Numbered from the stretch's first letter, positions 17,308-26,775 are shown. The stretch: DNA of 64,000 bases from Superficieibacter sp. 1612_C1 (GCF_015234305.1 NZ_JADGMI010000001.1:1240001-1304000), one strand, 5' to 3'. Notes: generated by a model from the letters alone, not told the origin. Numbers and translations are program-made.

Positions 17308-18594
17308 GTGGCAAAAACTCTTTTACGCAGCGGTGACTTAGACGATTTTCAGGCGGTGGGTGGCGGTGGCCAGGCCGTTTTTGATTCGGCGCTGCAAATT
17401 CGCGAGACGCTGCGCCTGCGTAAACAGCTGGCGATGGTGGACTGTCTGGCGATCCCGCAGGTCAATGACGATGGCGACCGCGTGAACTGGTACTCACCGG
17501 TCGAAGGCCAGCCTGTTGCCTGGCAGGCTGCGGACGCGGAAACCCGCTCCCGCGCCCTGCGCTACCTTGAAACGACGCTGGATGCTGCGACGGCGCTCAG
17601 CCGCAAATGCCTGCAATCGGGTAAAACCGCCCAGCAGCTCTTCGGCTCCCTGCTGGAAAAAGCGCTCCAGTTTCCGGGGGAAAATCATCTTTTCCTGGTA
17701 GATGGCAAACCGGTGATCACGTTCTGGGGATTCGTCAATCTTAACGAAAACGCCCGCGACGATGTGCTCGACTGCCTGCGCCAGCCCGCGACTATCGAAC
17801 CCACTCTGCTCTCGCTGCCTGTTGAAGAAGAAGATGAAGAAGACGCGCCAGTCATGGTGACGATTACGCAGGCGGACGAACCTTTATTGCCGCCGCCTGT
17901 GCCCGCAGAACCGCGACCTGCCATTGTGCTGCCTGCCGCGAAGCCAGAAATCATTCCGTCGCCCGCACGCGTCAAGCCGCGCCGCCGCGTCCCGCTGTGG
18001 ATAGCGACCCTGGTTGCGGTGTTGATTGCGGTTGCCGCCGCGCCGTTGCTGATGTCCCGCCCTGCGCCGCAGAGTGCAGCGCCGGTCGCGCAATCCGGCA
18101 CACCGTTGCCGGAAATCATGGCTGCCCTGCCGCTTCATCAGGCTGAGGTGGTTAAACCCGCGCAGCCGGAAGTGGTTGCCAGCAAGCCGGTCGTCATTGC
18201 GGCCATTCCGAAAGAAGCACTGGTCATGGACGCCAGCCAGGTCAGGGCCGGTATGACCCGTTTCCTGAACGGTAACTGGCAGGTACAGATCGCCATTCAG
18301 GACCCGGTGACCGGTAAAGCCCCCGGTTTACGCTTTCAGATCCAGAATAATAAAGGGACGGCGCGACTGACCCACGGTAAAAATATTGTCTGCCGTGCGG
18401 AGATCTTTTCCGGTCTGCATCAAAGCGGCGAGCTGATGATCAAAAGCCGCAACAACGCCCGCTGTAACGATGGCTCCCGCTACCCGATGCCGGAGATCAC
18501 CTGTAAAGCGGGTAGCAATGATGTGGCCGAATGCGTTGCGCGCTACGATGCTGCGCACGCCGTTCCCGTGACGTTTCGAAAAATAGGTGCCTGA
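17308..18594 (+). CDS. srfA: SrfA-family protein, single membrane helix
   Basis: This 428-aa protein is the first of the srfABC operon, named in Salmonella for SsrB-regulated factors. The start is the GTG at 17308; the nearby ATG is in another frame. Residues 1-150 are a soluble N-terminal domain, followed by a Pro/Glu-rich linker. A single hydrophobic helix lies near residues 228-250 (LWIATLVAVLIAVAAAPLLM) behind an Arg-rich anchor, so the N-terminal half is probably cytosolic. A periplasmic C-terminal domain of about 130 residues holds several cysteines. Biochemical function is unknown. Only 4 bp separate its stop from the chosen srfB start. Confidence 0.85.
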   Translation: MAKTLLRSGDLDDFQAVGGGGQAVFDSALQIRETLRLRKQLAMVDCLAIPQVNDDGDRVNWYSPVEGQPVAWQAADAETRSRALRYLETTLDAATALSRKCLQSGKTAQQLFGSLLEKALQFPGENHLFLVDGKPVITFWGFVNLNENARDDVLDCLRQPATIEPTLLSLPVEEEDEEDAPVMVTITQADEPLLPPPVPAEPRPAIVLPAAKPEIIPSPARVKPRRRVPLWIATLVAVLIAVAAAPLLMSRPAPQSAAPVAQSGTPLPEIMAALPLHQAEVVKPAQPEVVASKPVVIAAIPKEALVMDASQVRAGMTRFLNGNWQVQIAIQDPVTGKAPGLRFQIQNNKGTARLTHGKNIVCRAEIFSGLHQSGELMIKSRNNARCNDGSRYPMPEITCKAGSNDVAECVARYDAAHAVPVTFRKIGA

Positions 18595-18598
18595 TCCC

Positions 18599-21568
18599 AT
18601 GCTGGTAAATCTCTGCGATTACAAACAGAGCGTCACGTTAATAGCCAACAGTGGCGTGCAGTTTCTTGATTTTGGTCTGACGCCGCTGGATGCGCCACAT
18701 AGCGGCCGCTTTGTGCGTAAAACCGCCAATGGTCCGCTACTGCGTCTGGGTTACGATCTGGCGAGCGGACGCTATACGCTTGCCGGACGCGACGGCATGC
18801 AGCCCGAGGTGGTAAAACCCGAAAGCACCCTGCCGCTGACCCACTCTCTTGCCCTGCTGGATGGCGTCTGGCTGCCGCTGCCTTTTTTGCGGTTTAATCC
18901 GCCGCGCACGTTTGTTGAAGGGCCGGATAACTGGGGTCGGATGCAGATCCGCAAACTCCATGAGCCGGACAGCGCAGGCAATACCCACCGCCTTACGCTG
19001 GCGCTGGACACGCAGATTAGCGATCGCTCCCCTGCGGCCCTCGCCCCGGTGGAAAACGATCTCCTTAACGGCACCCGTTTTGCGCTGGCGTGGCAGGATG
19101 ACGAACTGGCCGATTTTCTTGACCAGACCTGGATCGACGGCTGGCTGCGCGAAGTCTTCACCCAGTACGTTACGCAACAGGAAAAACGCAGCGAGACCGA
19201 AATTGCTCAGGCGCTGAGAAGCTTTGAGTATCAGGGACACTGGCTCAATTTACTCGCCCTGCTGGGCGAGCAGCTCAACGTGCCGGAAGTCAGGCTGGTC
19301 ACTGCCACCCTCAGTACGCCTGCGATCCCGGTCGATTTGATCCTCGACGTGGGGAACACCCATACCTGCGGTGTGATTATCGAAGATCATGGCGATGCGA
19401 ACGATGGCCTGCGCCAGACGGCAGAACTACAGGTCCGTTCCCTGAGCGAGCCGCAGTTTTTTAACGATCCGTTATTTACCAGCCGCCTCGAGTTTTCCGA
19501 GGCGCGTTTTGGCAAGCAACATTTTTCGGTGCAGAGCGGTCGTGAAGATGCGTTTGTCTGGCCGTCGATTGTCCGCGTTGGCGACGAGGCGCGTAAACTG
19601 GCGATGCAGCGGCTCGGCACGGAAGGCAATAGCGGCATTTCCAGTCCACGCCGCTATCTGTGGGATGAATCCCCGGTACTTCAGGACTGGCGTTTCAGCC
19701 AGATGAATGCGAAAACGCATCGAGAACCGCTGGCCACCGCCTTCCCGTTGATGAACCTGATGAATGACGACGGTCAGCCGCTGTTTACCCTGCCGCAGGA
19801 CGAGCGTCTGCCGGTCTTTTCGCCCCTCTACAGCCGCAGCACGCTGATGACGCATATGCTCTGCGAGCTACTGGCGCAGGCGCTGGGGCAAATCAACAGT
19901 ATTGCCACGCGTCTACGTCTGGGCTTTCCGGCATCCCCCCGCCAGTTGCGCACGATCATTCTTACGCTGCCTTCTGCCATGCCTAAACAGGAGCGAGAAA
20001 TTTTTCGCCGCCGGATGTTTGAAGCCATCGCGCTGGTGTGGAAAGCGATGGGCTGGCATCCGCAGGATGAGGATTTTGCCAGTCAGAAACAGCGTGATAA
20101 AAGTGTGATCCCGGTACCAGAGATCCAGATGGAGTGGGACGAGGCCAGCTGCGGGCAACTGGTGTGGCTGTATAACGAAGCGATGTCGCATTTTGGCGGG
20201 CAAACGGAAGCCTTTTTTGCCTCCCGCATTCGCCCCGACCGGGCAACGCAGGGGGATCGCACGCTAAGGGTAGCGTCGATTGATATTGGCGGTGGCACCA
20301 CGGATATGGCGATCACTCATTATCAACTCGATGATGGCACGGGCAGCAACGTCAAGATCACCCCGCATTTACTGTTCCGCGAGGGCTTTAAAGTCGCGGG
20401 TGACGATGTGCTGCTGGATATCATTCAACGTTATATTCTCCCGGCGCTGCAAACCCAGCTGCAAAAGTCAGGAATTGCTGATGCCGCGGCGCTAATGGCG
20501 ACGCTGTTTGGCGATTCCGGGCGCATCGACACTCAGGCGGTACTGCGTCAGCAAACCACTCTGCAACTGTTTATGCCCATCGGGCACGCGATCCTCTCCG
20601 CCTGGGAACAGAGCGATATCAACGATCCGCTGGCGGGATTGCACGCCACCTTTGGCGAACTGCTTGACCAGCCGCCGGGGCGCAATGTGATGAACTATCT
20701 CACCCAGGCCATTGAACATGCGCTGCCTGCGGGGGAAACGGCATTCGACATTCTGGCGGTCCCGCTGGCGGTCAATTTTGGCGAATTGCAGCGGGCGATG
20801 CTGGCAGGCGAATTTACCCTGGCCGCCCCACTGCACGCCGTCTGTGAAGCCATTTCACATTACGTTTGCGACGTGCTGTTAATTACCGGACGTCCGGGCT
20901 GTCTGCCCGGCGTACAGGCGCTGATCCGCCATCTTCAGCCGGTGCCGATAAACCGTATGGTCTGGCTGGACCAATACCGGGTCCATGAATGGTATCCGTT
21001 TAGCCAGCAGGGACGCATTGGTAACCCTAAATCCACGGCGGCAGTGGGCGCAATGCTGTGCAGCCTCGCGCTTGACCTGCGTCTGCCGCGTTTTAACTTT
21101 AAGGCCGCGGATATCGGCGCTTATTCCACGGTGCGCTATCTTGGCGTCCTGGATAATACCGTCAATACGCTGCGTGACGAAAAGGTCTGGTATCACGATA
21201 TCGATCTGGATAAAGGCGGCAGCAAGCTTGACGCCCGCCTGCACTTCCCGCTGCGCGGCAACGTGACGCTGGGCTTTCGCCAGCTGGCCAATACCCGCTG
21301 GCCCGCCACGCCGCTCTATACCCTGAGCATTAACTCTCCTGAGCTGGCGAAAGCCATTGCGGGCGACGGGGTGCTGAATGTGCGCCTGCAATTAACTGGT
21401 GGCAGTAAAACCCAGGGGCCGGAAGCGTTTATTCTCAGCGATGCCTGGTTGCAGGACGGCACGCCGGTGGCGGCCGATGCGCTAACCCTCAAGCTGAACA
21501 CCCTGGCCGACCGGCGTCATAGTGGCAGCCATTACTGGATCGACAGCGGGAGCATCTATTTAAAATGA
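18599..21568 (+). CDS. srfB: SrfB, actin/Hsp70-fold ATPase-like protein
   Basis: This 989-aa protein is named virulence factor SrfB. ATG at 18599 is chosen (MLVNLCDYKQ), 4 bp after srfA; an in-frame GTG at 18587 would overlap srfA. Two actin/Hsp70-type phosphate-binding motifs are visible: LILDVGNTHTCGVIIED near residue 245 and SIDIGGGTTDMAI near residue 558, which together suggest an ATPase of the actin/Hsp70/FtsA superfamily with a large insertion between lobes. No signal peptide or membrane helix is seen, so it is cytosolic. The stop overlaps srfC (ATGA). A role in a membrane-linked assembly with SrfA and SrfC is inferred. Confidence 0.9.
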   Translation: MLVNLCDYKQSVTLIANSGVQFLDFGLTPLDAPHSGRFVRKTANGPLLRLGYDLASGRYTLAGRDGMQPEVVKPESTLPLTHSLALLDGVWLPLPFLRFNPPRTFVEGPDNWGRMQIRKLHEPDSAGNTHRLTLALDTQISDRSPAALAPVENDLLNGTRFALAWQDDELADFLDQTWIDGWLREVFTQYVTQQEKRSETEIAQALRSFEYQGHWLNLLALLGEQLNVPEVRLVTATLSTPAIPVDLILDVGNTHTCGVIIEDHGDANDGLRQTAELQVRSLSEPQFFNDPLFTSRLEFSEARFGKQHFSVQSGREDAFVWPSIVRVGDEARKLAMQRLGTEGNSGISSPRRYLWDESPVLQDWRFSQMNAKTHREPLATAFPLMNLMNDDGQPLFTLPQDERLPVFSPLYSRSTLMTHMLCELLAQALGQINSIATRLRLGFPASPRQLRTIILTLPSAMPKQEREIFRRRMFEAIALVWKAMGWHPQDEDFASQKQRDKSVIPVPEIQMEWDEASCGQLVWLYNEAMSHFGGQTEAFFASRIRPDRATQGDRTLRVASIDIGGGTTDMAITHYQLDDGTGSNVKITPHLLFREGFKVAGDDVLLDIIQRYILPALQTQLQKSGIADAAALMATLFGDSGRIDTQAVLRQQTTLQLFMPIGHAILSAWEQSDINDPLAGLHATFGELLDQPPGRNVMNYLTQAIEHALPAGETAFDILAVPLAVNFGELQRAMLAGEFTLAAPLHAVCEAISHYVCDVLLITGRPGCLPGVQALIRHLQPVPINRMVWLDQYRVHEWYPFSQQGRIGNPKSTAAVGAMLCSLALDLRLPRFNFKAADIGAYSTVRYLGVLDNTVNTLRDEKVWYHDIDLDKGGSKLDARLHFPLRGNVTLGFRQLANTRWPATPLYTLSINSPELAKAIAGDGVLNVRLQLTGGSKTQGPEAFILSDAWLQDGTPVAADALTLKLNTLADRRHSGSHYWIDSGSIYLK

Positions 21569-23703
21569 ATCAATTACAGTCAGTCAGTGAATGGATCGAC
21601 GCCGCCCGCCAGCGCTCGGCGGCGCTCGATACTGACGCCGATGCGTTGCAGGCCGCCGTCGCCAGATTGGTCGCCCAGTCGCGAAAGTTGGCGCAGGCGC
21701 AAAGTGCGGGGGCAAGCGTGGCGCTGTACGGACATTCGCAGGCGGCAAAAGCGCACCTGCTTACGGCGCTGTGCGGTAACGACAGCGGACGCCTGACGGT
21801 CCGCCCCGGCGCGAAGGCGCTCGACTATTTTAGCCATATTAACCCCGGCCATCAGTTGACGCGGATGGCTCTGCGTTTCAGCCATCGCCACGCCACGCCG
21901 GATGAAGCGTTTCCGCTGCGCCTGGTGCTGATATCGGAATCCGAGCTGGTGCAGTTATTTATTGTCCATGCGCAGTCACAGGCAGATTTACGCGTGGTCG
22001 AGCGCTCGGTTATCGAGGCCCGACTTCATGCCTGGCGAGCGTTGCGTCAGACGCAGACGGTGCCAGGACTCGATGCCAGCGACGTGGCATCCATTGCCCG
22101 TTTCTGGCGTGGTGTGGTGCCATCTTCCCGGCAGCAGATCGATGATACTCTCTGGTCTCAGTTTGCCGACCTGCTGCCTTCGCTGGACCTCAGTACCCGT
22201 GCAAGCGCCTGGTCGTTACTGTGGGGCGAACAGCAGGAGCTGACCCAGCAGTGGCTGGCGCTGGCGCATGTTCTCCATCAGACTGGCAACGCCCGCGAGC
22301 TGGCTGCGCCGCTGAGTTTGCTGGTAGATCAGTTTGCGCTGCCAGCCGAGGGATTTTTAACCGCAGAAAGTGATGCAGAAGACGACGTGGTCGTTCATCC
22401 GTGGTCAGAAGACCCACAGCACAAAGCTATCAGCCTGCCGGGTTCCACCCTGGCCCTGCTGACCTGCGAACTGATCCTGCCGCTGGAAAGCGGCGCGCTG
22501 GCGCAGGTCGATATCATTGATATTCCTGCCCCCGCACCGCAGAACGCGCCACCGCTGTGGCTGAGCAAGTGTCGCTGGCTGCTGGATCGCTATCGTCAGC
22601 ATCTTCAGCCGGACGTGCTGGTGATCTGCAATGCCATCGACGAACGCGCCCGGACGCCGGCGATGGCAAAAACGCTGCGTCAGTGGGTGGATGAAACGCA
22701 ATCAGGGGAAGAAGCCTCCCTGCCAGGGCTGGTGTGGGCGATTACGCCCCAGGATGAGAGATTTACCCGCAAGCGCAACCTTGATGAGGGTATTCAGCAA
22801 TTACTCGGTAAGCCCGGTCAGCGCTGGGGCACGCTTCAGGCACTGGATGCCAGCAGCGTTCAGCGTCTTGTGGAGTGGTTATCGCAGGCAACTTCGCCCG
22901 CGCTGCGGCATGCCCGACTTGAAGCGCTTAGCGCACGTTATCAGCAGCAGCTTCACGCGCTAATGCAGCCCTGGCGGGCGACGGCGGATGATACCGCCAA
23001 CGCCAGCATCGCCGATATGATTAAAACGTTACAACGTCACGCATCCGTACAGGGGGAAATGCTGGCAGGACTGCTGCCGGATATAACCTTGTTTGAAGAG
23101 ATCTGGCACGTGCAACTCCCCCGCGAAGAGAAGGTCAACGGCCTGTTTAATGAGGCTATCGATCTCTTCGCCCCGGATAACGTTGCGACCAGCGTGTACG
23201 ATCGGGGAGAGAATATCGGCCAGCGGGCGCATGCGATATGGGTGAAACACCTGCGCCAGTGGAGTCGCCGAAACGAGAATGCGCAGCGACTGGCACTGAC
23301 ACCGGCTATCTTACAGCAGCTGACAGACTGCCTGATTACGACCAGCTACCGTCTGGATCTGCCAGGTCAGCTACAGGCTTCGATGCAAAATGATCGCGCC
23401 CCTGCGGCGCAATTACAGGCGGTGGTGGGCAATTTCATCACCTGGCTCGGCTATGCCGATGTGCCGCTGGCGCAGCGTCCGGCAAGCAGGATAGCCAAAG
23501 GCAGCGTGATTTTTGCTCCCACAGAGGCCATCGCCATGACCCGTCTTGATCGCCTGGCAGAGCAGCCCGTTCATGCCGCTACCCGTTACGTCTACGACTG
23601 GCTGGTGGCGCTGTATACCCGCGCCAGTGAAAATCAGCGCTACCAGAATCCGCTCGACGTCACGCCAGCGGACCGGGAGCGACTACTGGCACTGCTACCC
23701 TAA
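21565..23703 (+). CDS. srfC: SrfC, putative virulence effector, degenerate GTPase-like
   Basis: This 712-aa protein is the third gene of the operon, coupled to srfB by a 4-bp overlap. The N-terminal region after an amphipathic helix contains VALYGHSQAAKAHLL near residue 55, which sits where a P-loop GxxxxGK[ST] would be but lacks the key Gly and Ser. Later segments VDIIDIPAP (near 315) and LVICNAID (near 350) resemble G3 and G4 motifs, so the fold looks like a dynamin-type GTPase that has lost canonical nucleotide binding. The rest is helical. Known literature names SrfC a putative effector; how it is delivered, if at all, is unknown. Confidence 0.88.
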   Translation: MNQLQSVSEWIDAARQRSAALDTDADALQAAVARLVAQSRKLAQAQSAGASVALYGHSQAAKAHLLTALCGNDSGRLTVRPGAKALDYFSHINPGHQLTRMALRFSHRHATPDEAFPLRLVLISESELVQLFIVHAQSQADLRVVERSVIEARLHAWRALRQTQTVPGLDASDVASIARFWRGVVPSSRQQIDDTLWSQFADLLPSLDLSTRASAWSLLWGEQQELTQQWLALAHVLHQTGNARELAAPLSLLVDQFALPAEGFLTAESDAEDDVVVHPWSEDPQHKAISLPGSTLALLTCELILPLESGALAQVDIIDIPAPAPQNAPPLWLSKCRWLLDRYRQHLQPDVLVICNAIDERARTPAMAKTLRQWVDETQSGEEASLPGLVWAITPQDERFTRKRNLDEGIQQLLGKPGQRWGTLQALDASSVQRLVEWLSQATSPALRHARLEALSARYQQQLHALMQPWRATADDTANASIADMIKTLQRHASVQGEMLAGLLPDITLFEEIWHVQLPREEKVNGLFNEAIDLFAPDNVATSVYDRGENIGQRAHAIWVKHLRQWSRRNENAQRLALTPAILQQLTDCLITTSYRLDLPGQLQASMQNDRAPAAQLQAVVGNFITWLGYADVPLAQRPASRIAKGSVIFAPTEAIAMTRLDRLAEQPVHAATRYVYDWLVALYTRASENQRYQNPLDVTPADRERLLALLP

Positions 23704-23708
23704 TCGTT

Positions 23709-23729
23709 GCCCGGCCATTTGTGCCGGGC
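23709..23729. terminator. Hairpin between srfC and ortT
   Basis: Seven-base arms GCCCGGC and GCCGGGC enclose a 7-base loop, 5 bp after the srfC stop and before the end of the convergent ortT. There is no T run, so terminator strength is uncertain. Confidence 0.5.
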
Positions 23730-23741
23730 GCATCGCGAAGG

Positions 23742-23915
23742 TCAGAAAATAGACAACAGCAGCGCCATGGGAAAACTAAAGGGCCAGGTCGCACCAACCA
23801 GCAGCGCCGCCACCAGGCGGATACTGGGTTTGTCTTTCGTCAGGAACCAGGTGATCAGGGCGCAGATCGCGGCCATGACCACATAAAAAATCAGCATTTT
23901 TTGATAAAACGTCAT
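23742..23915 (-). CDS. ortT: Orphan membrane toxin OrtT (YdcX)
   Basis: A 57-aa inner-membrane protein with two hydrophobic helices (about residues 7-25 and 33-55). It aligns almost end to end with E. coli OrtT/YdcX: the start MTFYQKMLIFYVVMAA, TWFLTKDK, then LVGATWPFSFPMALLLSIF. OrtT is a GhoT-like small toxin without a linked antitoxin, reported to lower ATP under nutrient stress. A good ribosome-binding site (GGGAGGAGA) precedes the ATG. An FNR-box-like site lies 50 bp upstream. The gene is convergent with srfC. Confidence 0.9.
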   Translation of the reverse strand: MTFYQKMLIFYVVMAAICALITWFLTKDKPSIRLVAALLVGATWPFSFPMALLLSIF

Positions 23916-23964
23916 AACCAATGTCTCCTCCCTGGAGAAAAATGCCGCGAATATGCTCTTTTTT

Positions 23965-23978
23965 TTGACCTACATCAA
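23965..23978 (-). promoter_or_regulatory. FNR/CRP-family box upstream of ortT
   Basis: TTGAC-CTAC-ATCAA matches the FNR consensus TTGAT-N4-ATCAA at 9 of 10 positions. It is centred about 56 bp upstream of the ortT start codon and about 135 bp upstream of yncL. Its use is inferred. Confidence 0.45.
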
Positions 23979-24036
23979 GTTTTTCTGGCACAAATTCCTA
24001 AACCCAAACTAAAATCAAATCTGCGCAAACAAAAGT

Positions 24037-24059
24037 ATTGGGTTTTCGACCCAATTTTT
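24037..24059 (+). terminator. Small terminator-like hairpin in the leader region of yncL
   Basis: Arms ATTGGGT and ACCCAAT with a 5-base loop are followed by four further T. It lies about 50 bp upstream of yncL on the plus strand, so it would end any transcript started between ortT and yncL, or act as a leader structure. Confidence 0.45.
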
Positions 24060-24106
24060 CTGTGCGCAAGCTACCATTTGGTCAAACTTTTGAGGGTTAA
24101 AACACT

Positions 24107-24202
24107 ATGGAAGTTTCGGACAAAACAGTGGTGATGATTAATGTTTTTGCAGCGCTCGGCCTTTTCAGCCTGCTTTCATTGCGTTTTGGATGGTTCCTCT
24201 GA
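24107..24202 (+). CDS. yncL: Small single-pass membrane protein YncL
   Basis: A 31-aa protein, MEVSDKTVVMINVFAALGLF continuing to end RFGWFL. It matches E. coli YncL in length, position next to ortT, and most residues. It has one membrane helix (about residues 8-26). Function is unknown. The upstream GAGGG provides a ribosome-binding site, and a strong terminator follows 23 bp after the stop, supporting a real short transcript. Confidence 0.85.
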   Translation: MEVSDKTVVMINVFAALGLFSLLSLRFGWFL

Positions 24203-24225
24203 AGATTTTGTCACTTCAGTGACGC

Positions 24226-24249
24226 AACGCCCGGCATCCGCCGGGCGTT
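24226..24249. terminator. Strong hairpin between yncL and the DUF421 gene
   Basis: Perfect 10-bp arms AACGCCCGGC and GCCGGGCGTT with a 4-base loop. It lies between two convergent genes and so may serve both; a T-rich stretch follows on the plus strand only weakly. Confidence 0.7.
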
Positions 24250-24261
24250 CATCATTCCGCC

Positions 24262-24708
24262 CTAGGACTCTTTAGTAATAATGGAAATATGACCATTGCG
24301 CTCGAGGATCGCGAATTTAATATCGGATATTTTATAGACTCCCTGATTATTTCGCGCCGAGGCCATAATATCGTCACAGGAGATATCAGCCAGTTTCATC
24401 TTCTCATGCAGTAATTCGCCATTCTCCACCAGAATAACCGGCGAGCCGTCAATCATCGATTCGGCACCCGAAATATACTTTTTAATCATGCCAAAAATCA
24501 TATCTACCACCACTAACGTGATGATGGTTAAGGCTGCACCGGTGACGGAAAAATCATTGCCCAACAGCGCCTGCTGCGTGGCCTCACTGATGATAAGGAG
24601 TAAGATCAAATCAAATGAGGTCATCTGTAATAATGTGCGCCGTCCAGCAATTTTAAATACCACCAGCAACACCAGATAAATGGCTACCGCTCTGACTATC
24701 ATGTCCAT
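24262..24708 (-). CDS. DUF421 (YetF/YcaP-type) inner membrane protein
   Basis: A 148-aa protein with about three N-terminal membrane helices followed by a compact C-terminal DUF421 domain (MIDGSPVILVENGELLHEKM, then ISCDDIMASARNNQGV). The family is widespread and linked to envelope or sporulation functions, but its biochemical role is unknown. The gene lies 9 bp downstream of another membrane-protein gene on the same strand, so the two probably form an operon. It resembles E. coli YcaP in architecture but is shorter. Confidence 0.8.
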   Translation of the reverse strand: MDMIVRAVAIYLVLLVVFKIAGRRTLLQMTSFDLILLLIISEATQQALLGNDFSVTGAALTIITLVVVDMIFGMIKKYISGAESMIDGSPVILVENGELLHEKMKLADISCDDIMASARNNQGVYKISDIKFAILERNGHISIITKES

Positions 24709-24717
24709 ATTTTGTTC

Positions 24718-25236
24718 CTACGGATAAATAAATTGTGAGAAAGTCACGGTTTCAGTGTTATTAAGGGTAATTTTATTATGCCGGTTGCCTGGATTAAGCG
24801 GCTCTAATCCAATCCAGACGCTGTGCTCCGCCGGCCCACCTTTCCCCGGATATTCAAGGATCAGACTATTGTTCTGACTCAACGTGTGCAGCGGCTGGGG
24901 TTGCAGCGTGCGGATCTCATAACGTTCCATCAAATCGCCATCCAGAGCCAGAGTAAACCCCCGCCCCGGCTCGCCACGCACGATCACTTTGATGGAGATA
25001 TCGCTGGTTTGCCTGCCGAAGCGTTCATACTCTACCGAAACGCGATTATCCGGGCTGGCGGCCGTGGTTTCACTGAAAATCCCGCTGGAGAAAAGGCCGC
25101 ATACGCCCGCCACTATAATCAGCACCAGCAGTAGAAAACCCCACCGGCGGCAGCCCGCTTCAAAGCGCAGCCAGATATCATTCTCATGCACTGGCTGGGA
25201 GGCATTACTGTGAATTATCGAGCTATCTTTGCGCAT
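24718..25236 (-). CDS. Membrane-anchored protein of unknown function, partner of the DUF421 gene
   Basis: A 172-aa protein with one membrane helix (about residues 33-55, WGFLLLVLIIVAGVCGLFSS) and a beta-rich C-terminal domain of about 115 residues predicted outside the membrane. No signal peptide cleavage site or lipobox is seen. It is the upstream gene of a probable two-gene operon with the DUF421 protein. I recognise no catalytic motif. Positional pairing suggests that the two proteins act together in the inner membrane. Confidence 0.7.
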   Translation of the reverse strand: MRKDSSIIHSNASQPVHENDIWLRFEAGCRRWGFLLLVLIIVAGVCGLFSSGIFSETTAASPDNRVSVEYERFGRQTSDISIKVIVRGEPGRGFTLALDGDLMERYEIRTLQPQPLHTLSQNNSLILEYPGKGGPAEHSVWIGLEPLNPGNRHNKITLNNTETVTFSQFIYP

Positions 25237-25310
25237 CCATTAAGCCTGTAAAAGTAACCTGAAGTAATGGAAGTATGGCTCAGAAGTGAAAAAGCGGTGA
25301 AGTTTCGTTG

Positions 25311-25342
25311 CGCTTACGGGAACCGTTCAGGCCCCGTAAGCG
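25311..25342. terminator. Hairpin after patD
   Basis: Ten-base arms CGCTTACGGG and CCCGTAAGCG with a 12-base loop lie just beyond the patD stop on its transcript. No T run follows, so it may be a weak or Rho-assisted end. Confidence 0.45.
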
Positions 25343-25350
25343 GATGATAA

Positions 25351-26775
25351 TTAGTGCTTAATCATAACGTGGCGGACCACGGTATAATCTTCAAGGCCAT
25401 ACAGCGACATGTCTTTACCGTAGCCCGACAGTTTCTGTCCGCCGTGGGGCATTTCGCTGACCAGCATGAAATGCGTATTCACCCAGGTGCAGCCATATTG
25501 CAGACGGGCGCTCAGCCGGTGCGCCCGTCCAACGTCGCGGGTCCAGACGGAAGAGGCCAGACCATACTGTGAATTGTTGGCCCACGACAGGACCTGATCT
25601 TCATCGCGAAATGCCGTGACGCTGACCACCGGACCAAAGACTTCATGCTGGACAATGTCATCCTCCTGTCGCGCCCCTGCCAGCAGCGTTGGCTGGAAAT
25701 AGTACCCTTTTCCGCCAGCTTTGCTGCCGCCAGTGACAACCTGAATATGATCGAGCGCTTTGGCCTTTTCAACCGCGGCACTGACCCGCTCGAGGTGGGC
25801 CTGGGAACTGAGCGGCCCCAGCTCGGTGGTCTCCTCCTCCGGTGCGCCCATTTTCAGGCTGGCAACCGCCGCGCCGAGTTTTTCCACCAGCGCGTCATAA
25901 ATGGCTTCATGCGCATAAAGGCGACAGGCGGCGGTGCAGTCCTGCCCGGCGTTATAAAAACCAAACGTGCGCACGCCTTCGACAACCGCATCCAGATCGG
26001 CATCATCAAACACAATCACCGGGGCTTTGCCGCCCAGCTCCATATGAGTCCGTTTTACCGACGAGGCGGTGTGGCTGATGATATGCTGGCCGGTCGCAAT
26101 AGAGCCGGTCAGCGACACCATCCGCACTTTTTCATGCCCGGTTAGCGGATCGCCTACCGTTTTACCGCGCCCGAAGAGGACGTTAATCACGCCCGCCGGG
26201 AAGATATCTTTTGCCAGTTCCGCCAGCGCCAGTGCGGTAAGCGGTGTGATTTCAGAGGGTTTGATCACCACGCAGTTGCCCGCTGCCAGCGCCGGAGCCA
26301 GCTTCCAGGCCGCCATCATCAGCGGATAATTCCACGGCGCAATAGAGGCCACCACGCCCACCGGATCGCGGCGGATCATCGACGTGTGCCCTTCCAGGTA
26401 TTCTCCGGCGGCCAGGCCGTTCAGACAACGCGCCGCGCCGGCGAAGAAGCAAAACACATCCACCACCGCCGGGATTTCATCACCGATCACAGCATGCAGC
26501 GGCTTGCCACAGTTTTGTGACTCCAGACGAGCAAGGCGGTCAGCGTGCTGCTCAATGACCTCCGCCAGCCTTAACAGGCATTCCGCACGGACTTTGGGTG
26601 TGGTTTGCCCCCACTGGGCAAAGGCCGCGTCTGCCGCTTTTACTGCCGCATCCACCTGCGCGGCAGACGCTTCGGCGATCTCAAGGATCACCTCGCCCGT
26701 CGCCGGGTTATACACCGCCTGTTTTTCGCCTTCACCGGCCACCAGTTCGCCATTAATCAATAAATGATGTTGCAT
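25351..26775 (-). CDS. patD: Gamma-aminobutyraldehyde dehydrogenase PatD (YdcW)
   Basis: This cytosolic NAD-dependent aldehyde dehydrogenase oxidises 4-aminobutanal (1-pyrroline) to 4-aminobutyrate in putrescine degradation via PatA. Its 474 aa equal E. coli PatD, with which it aligns throughout. The NAD-binding stretch [20 protein letters not shown], the catalytic glutamate in MELGGKAP and the nucleophilic cysteine in [12 protein letters not shown] are all present. The ydcSTUV transporter genes that precede patD in E. coli are missing; ydcR lies directly upstream on the same strand, 183 bp away, so patD probably has its own promoter. Confidence 0.95.
   Translation of the reverse strand: MQHHLLINGELVAGEGEKQAVYNPATGEVILEIAEASAAQVDAAVKAADAAFAQWGQTTPKVRAECLLRLAEVIEQHADRLARLESQNCGKPLHAVIGDEIPAVVDVFCFFAGAARCLNGLAAGEYLEGHTSMIRRDPVGVVASIAPWNYPLMMAAWKLAPALAAGNCVVIKPSEITPLTALALAELAKDIFPAGVINVLFGRGKTVGDPLTGHEKVRMVSLTGSIATGQHIISHTASSVKRTHMELGGKAPVIVFDDADLDAVVEGVRTFGFYNAGQDCTAACRLYAHEAIYDALVEKLGAAVASLKMGAPEEETTELGPLSSQAHLERVSAAVEKAKALDHIQVVTGGSKAGGKGYYFQPTLLAGARQEDDIVQHEVFGPVVSVTAFRDEDQVLSWANNSQYGLASSVWTRDVGRAHRLSARLQYGCTWVNTHFMLVSEMPHGGQKLSGYGKDMSLYGLEDYTVVRHVMIKH

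Noticed and set aside
18587-18598. GTG start of srfB overlapping srfA
   Set aside because: The ATG at 18599 begins the conserved MLVNLCDYKQ; the extra four residues are not needed.
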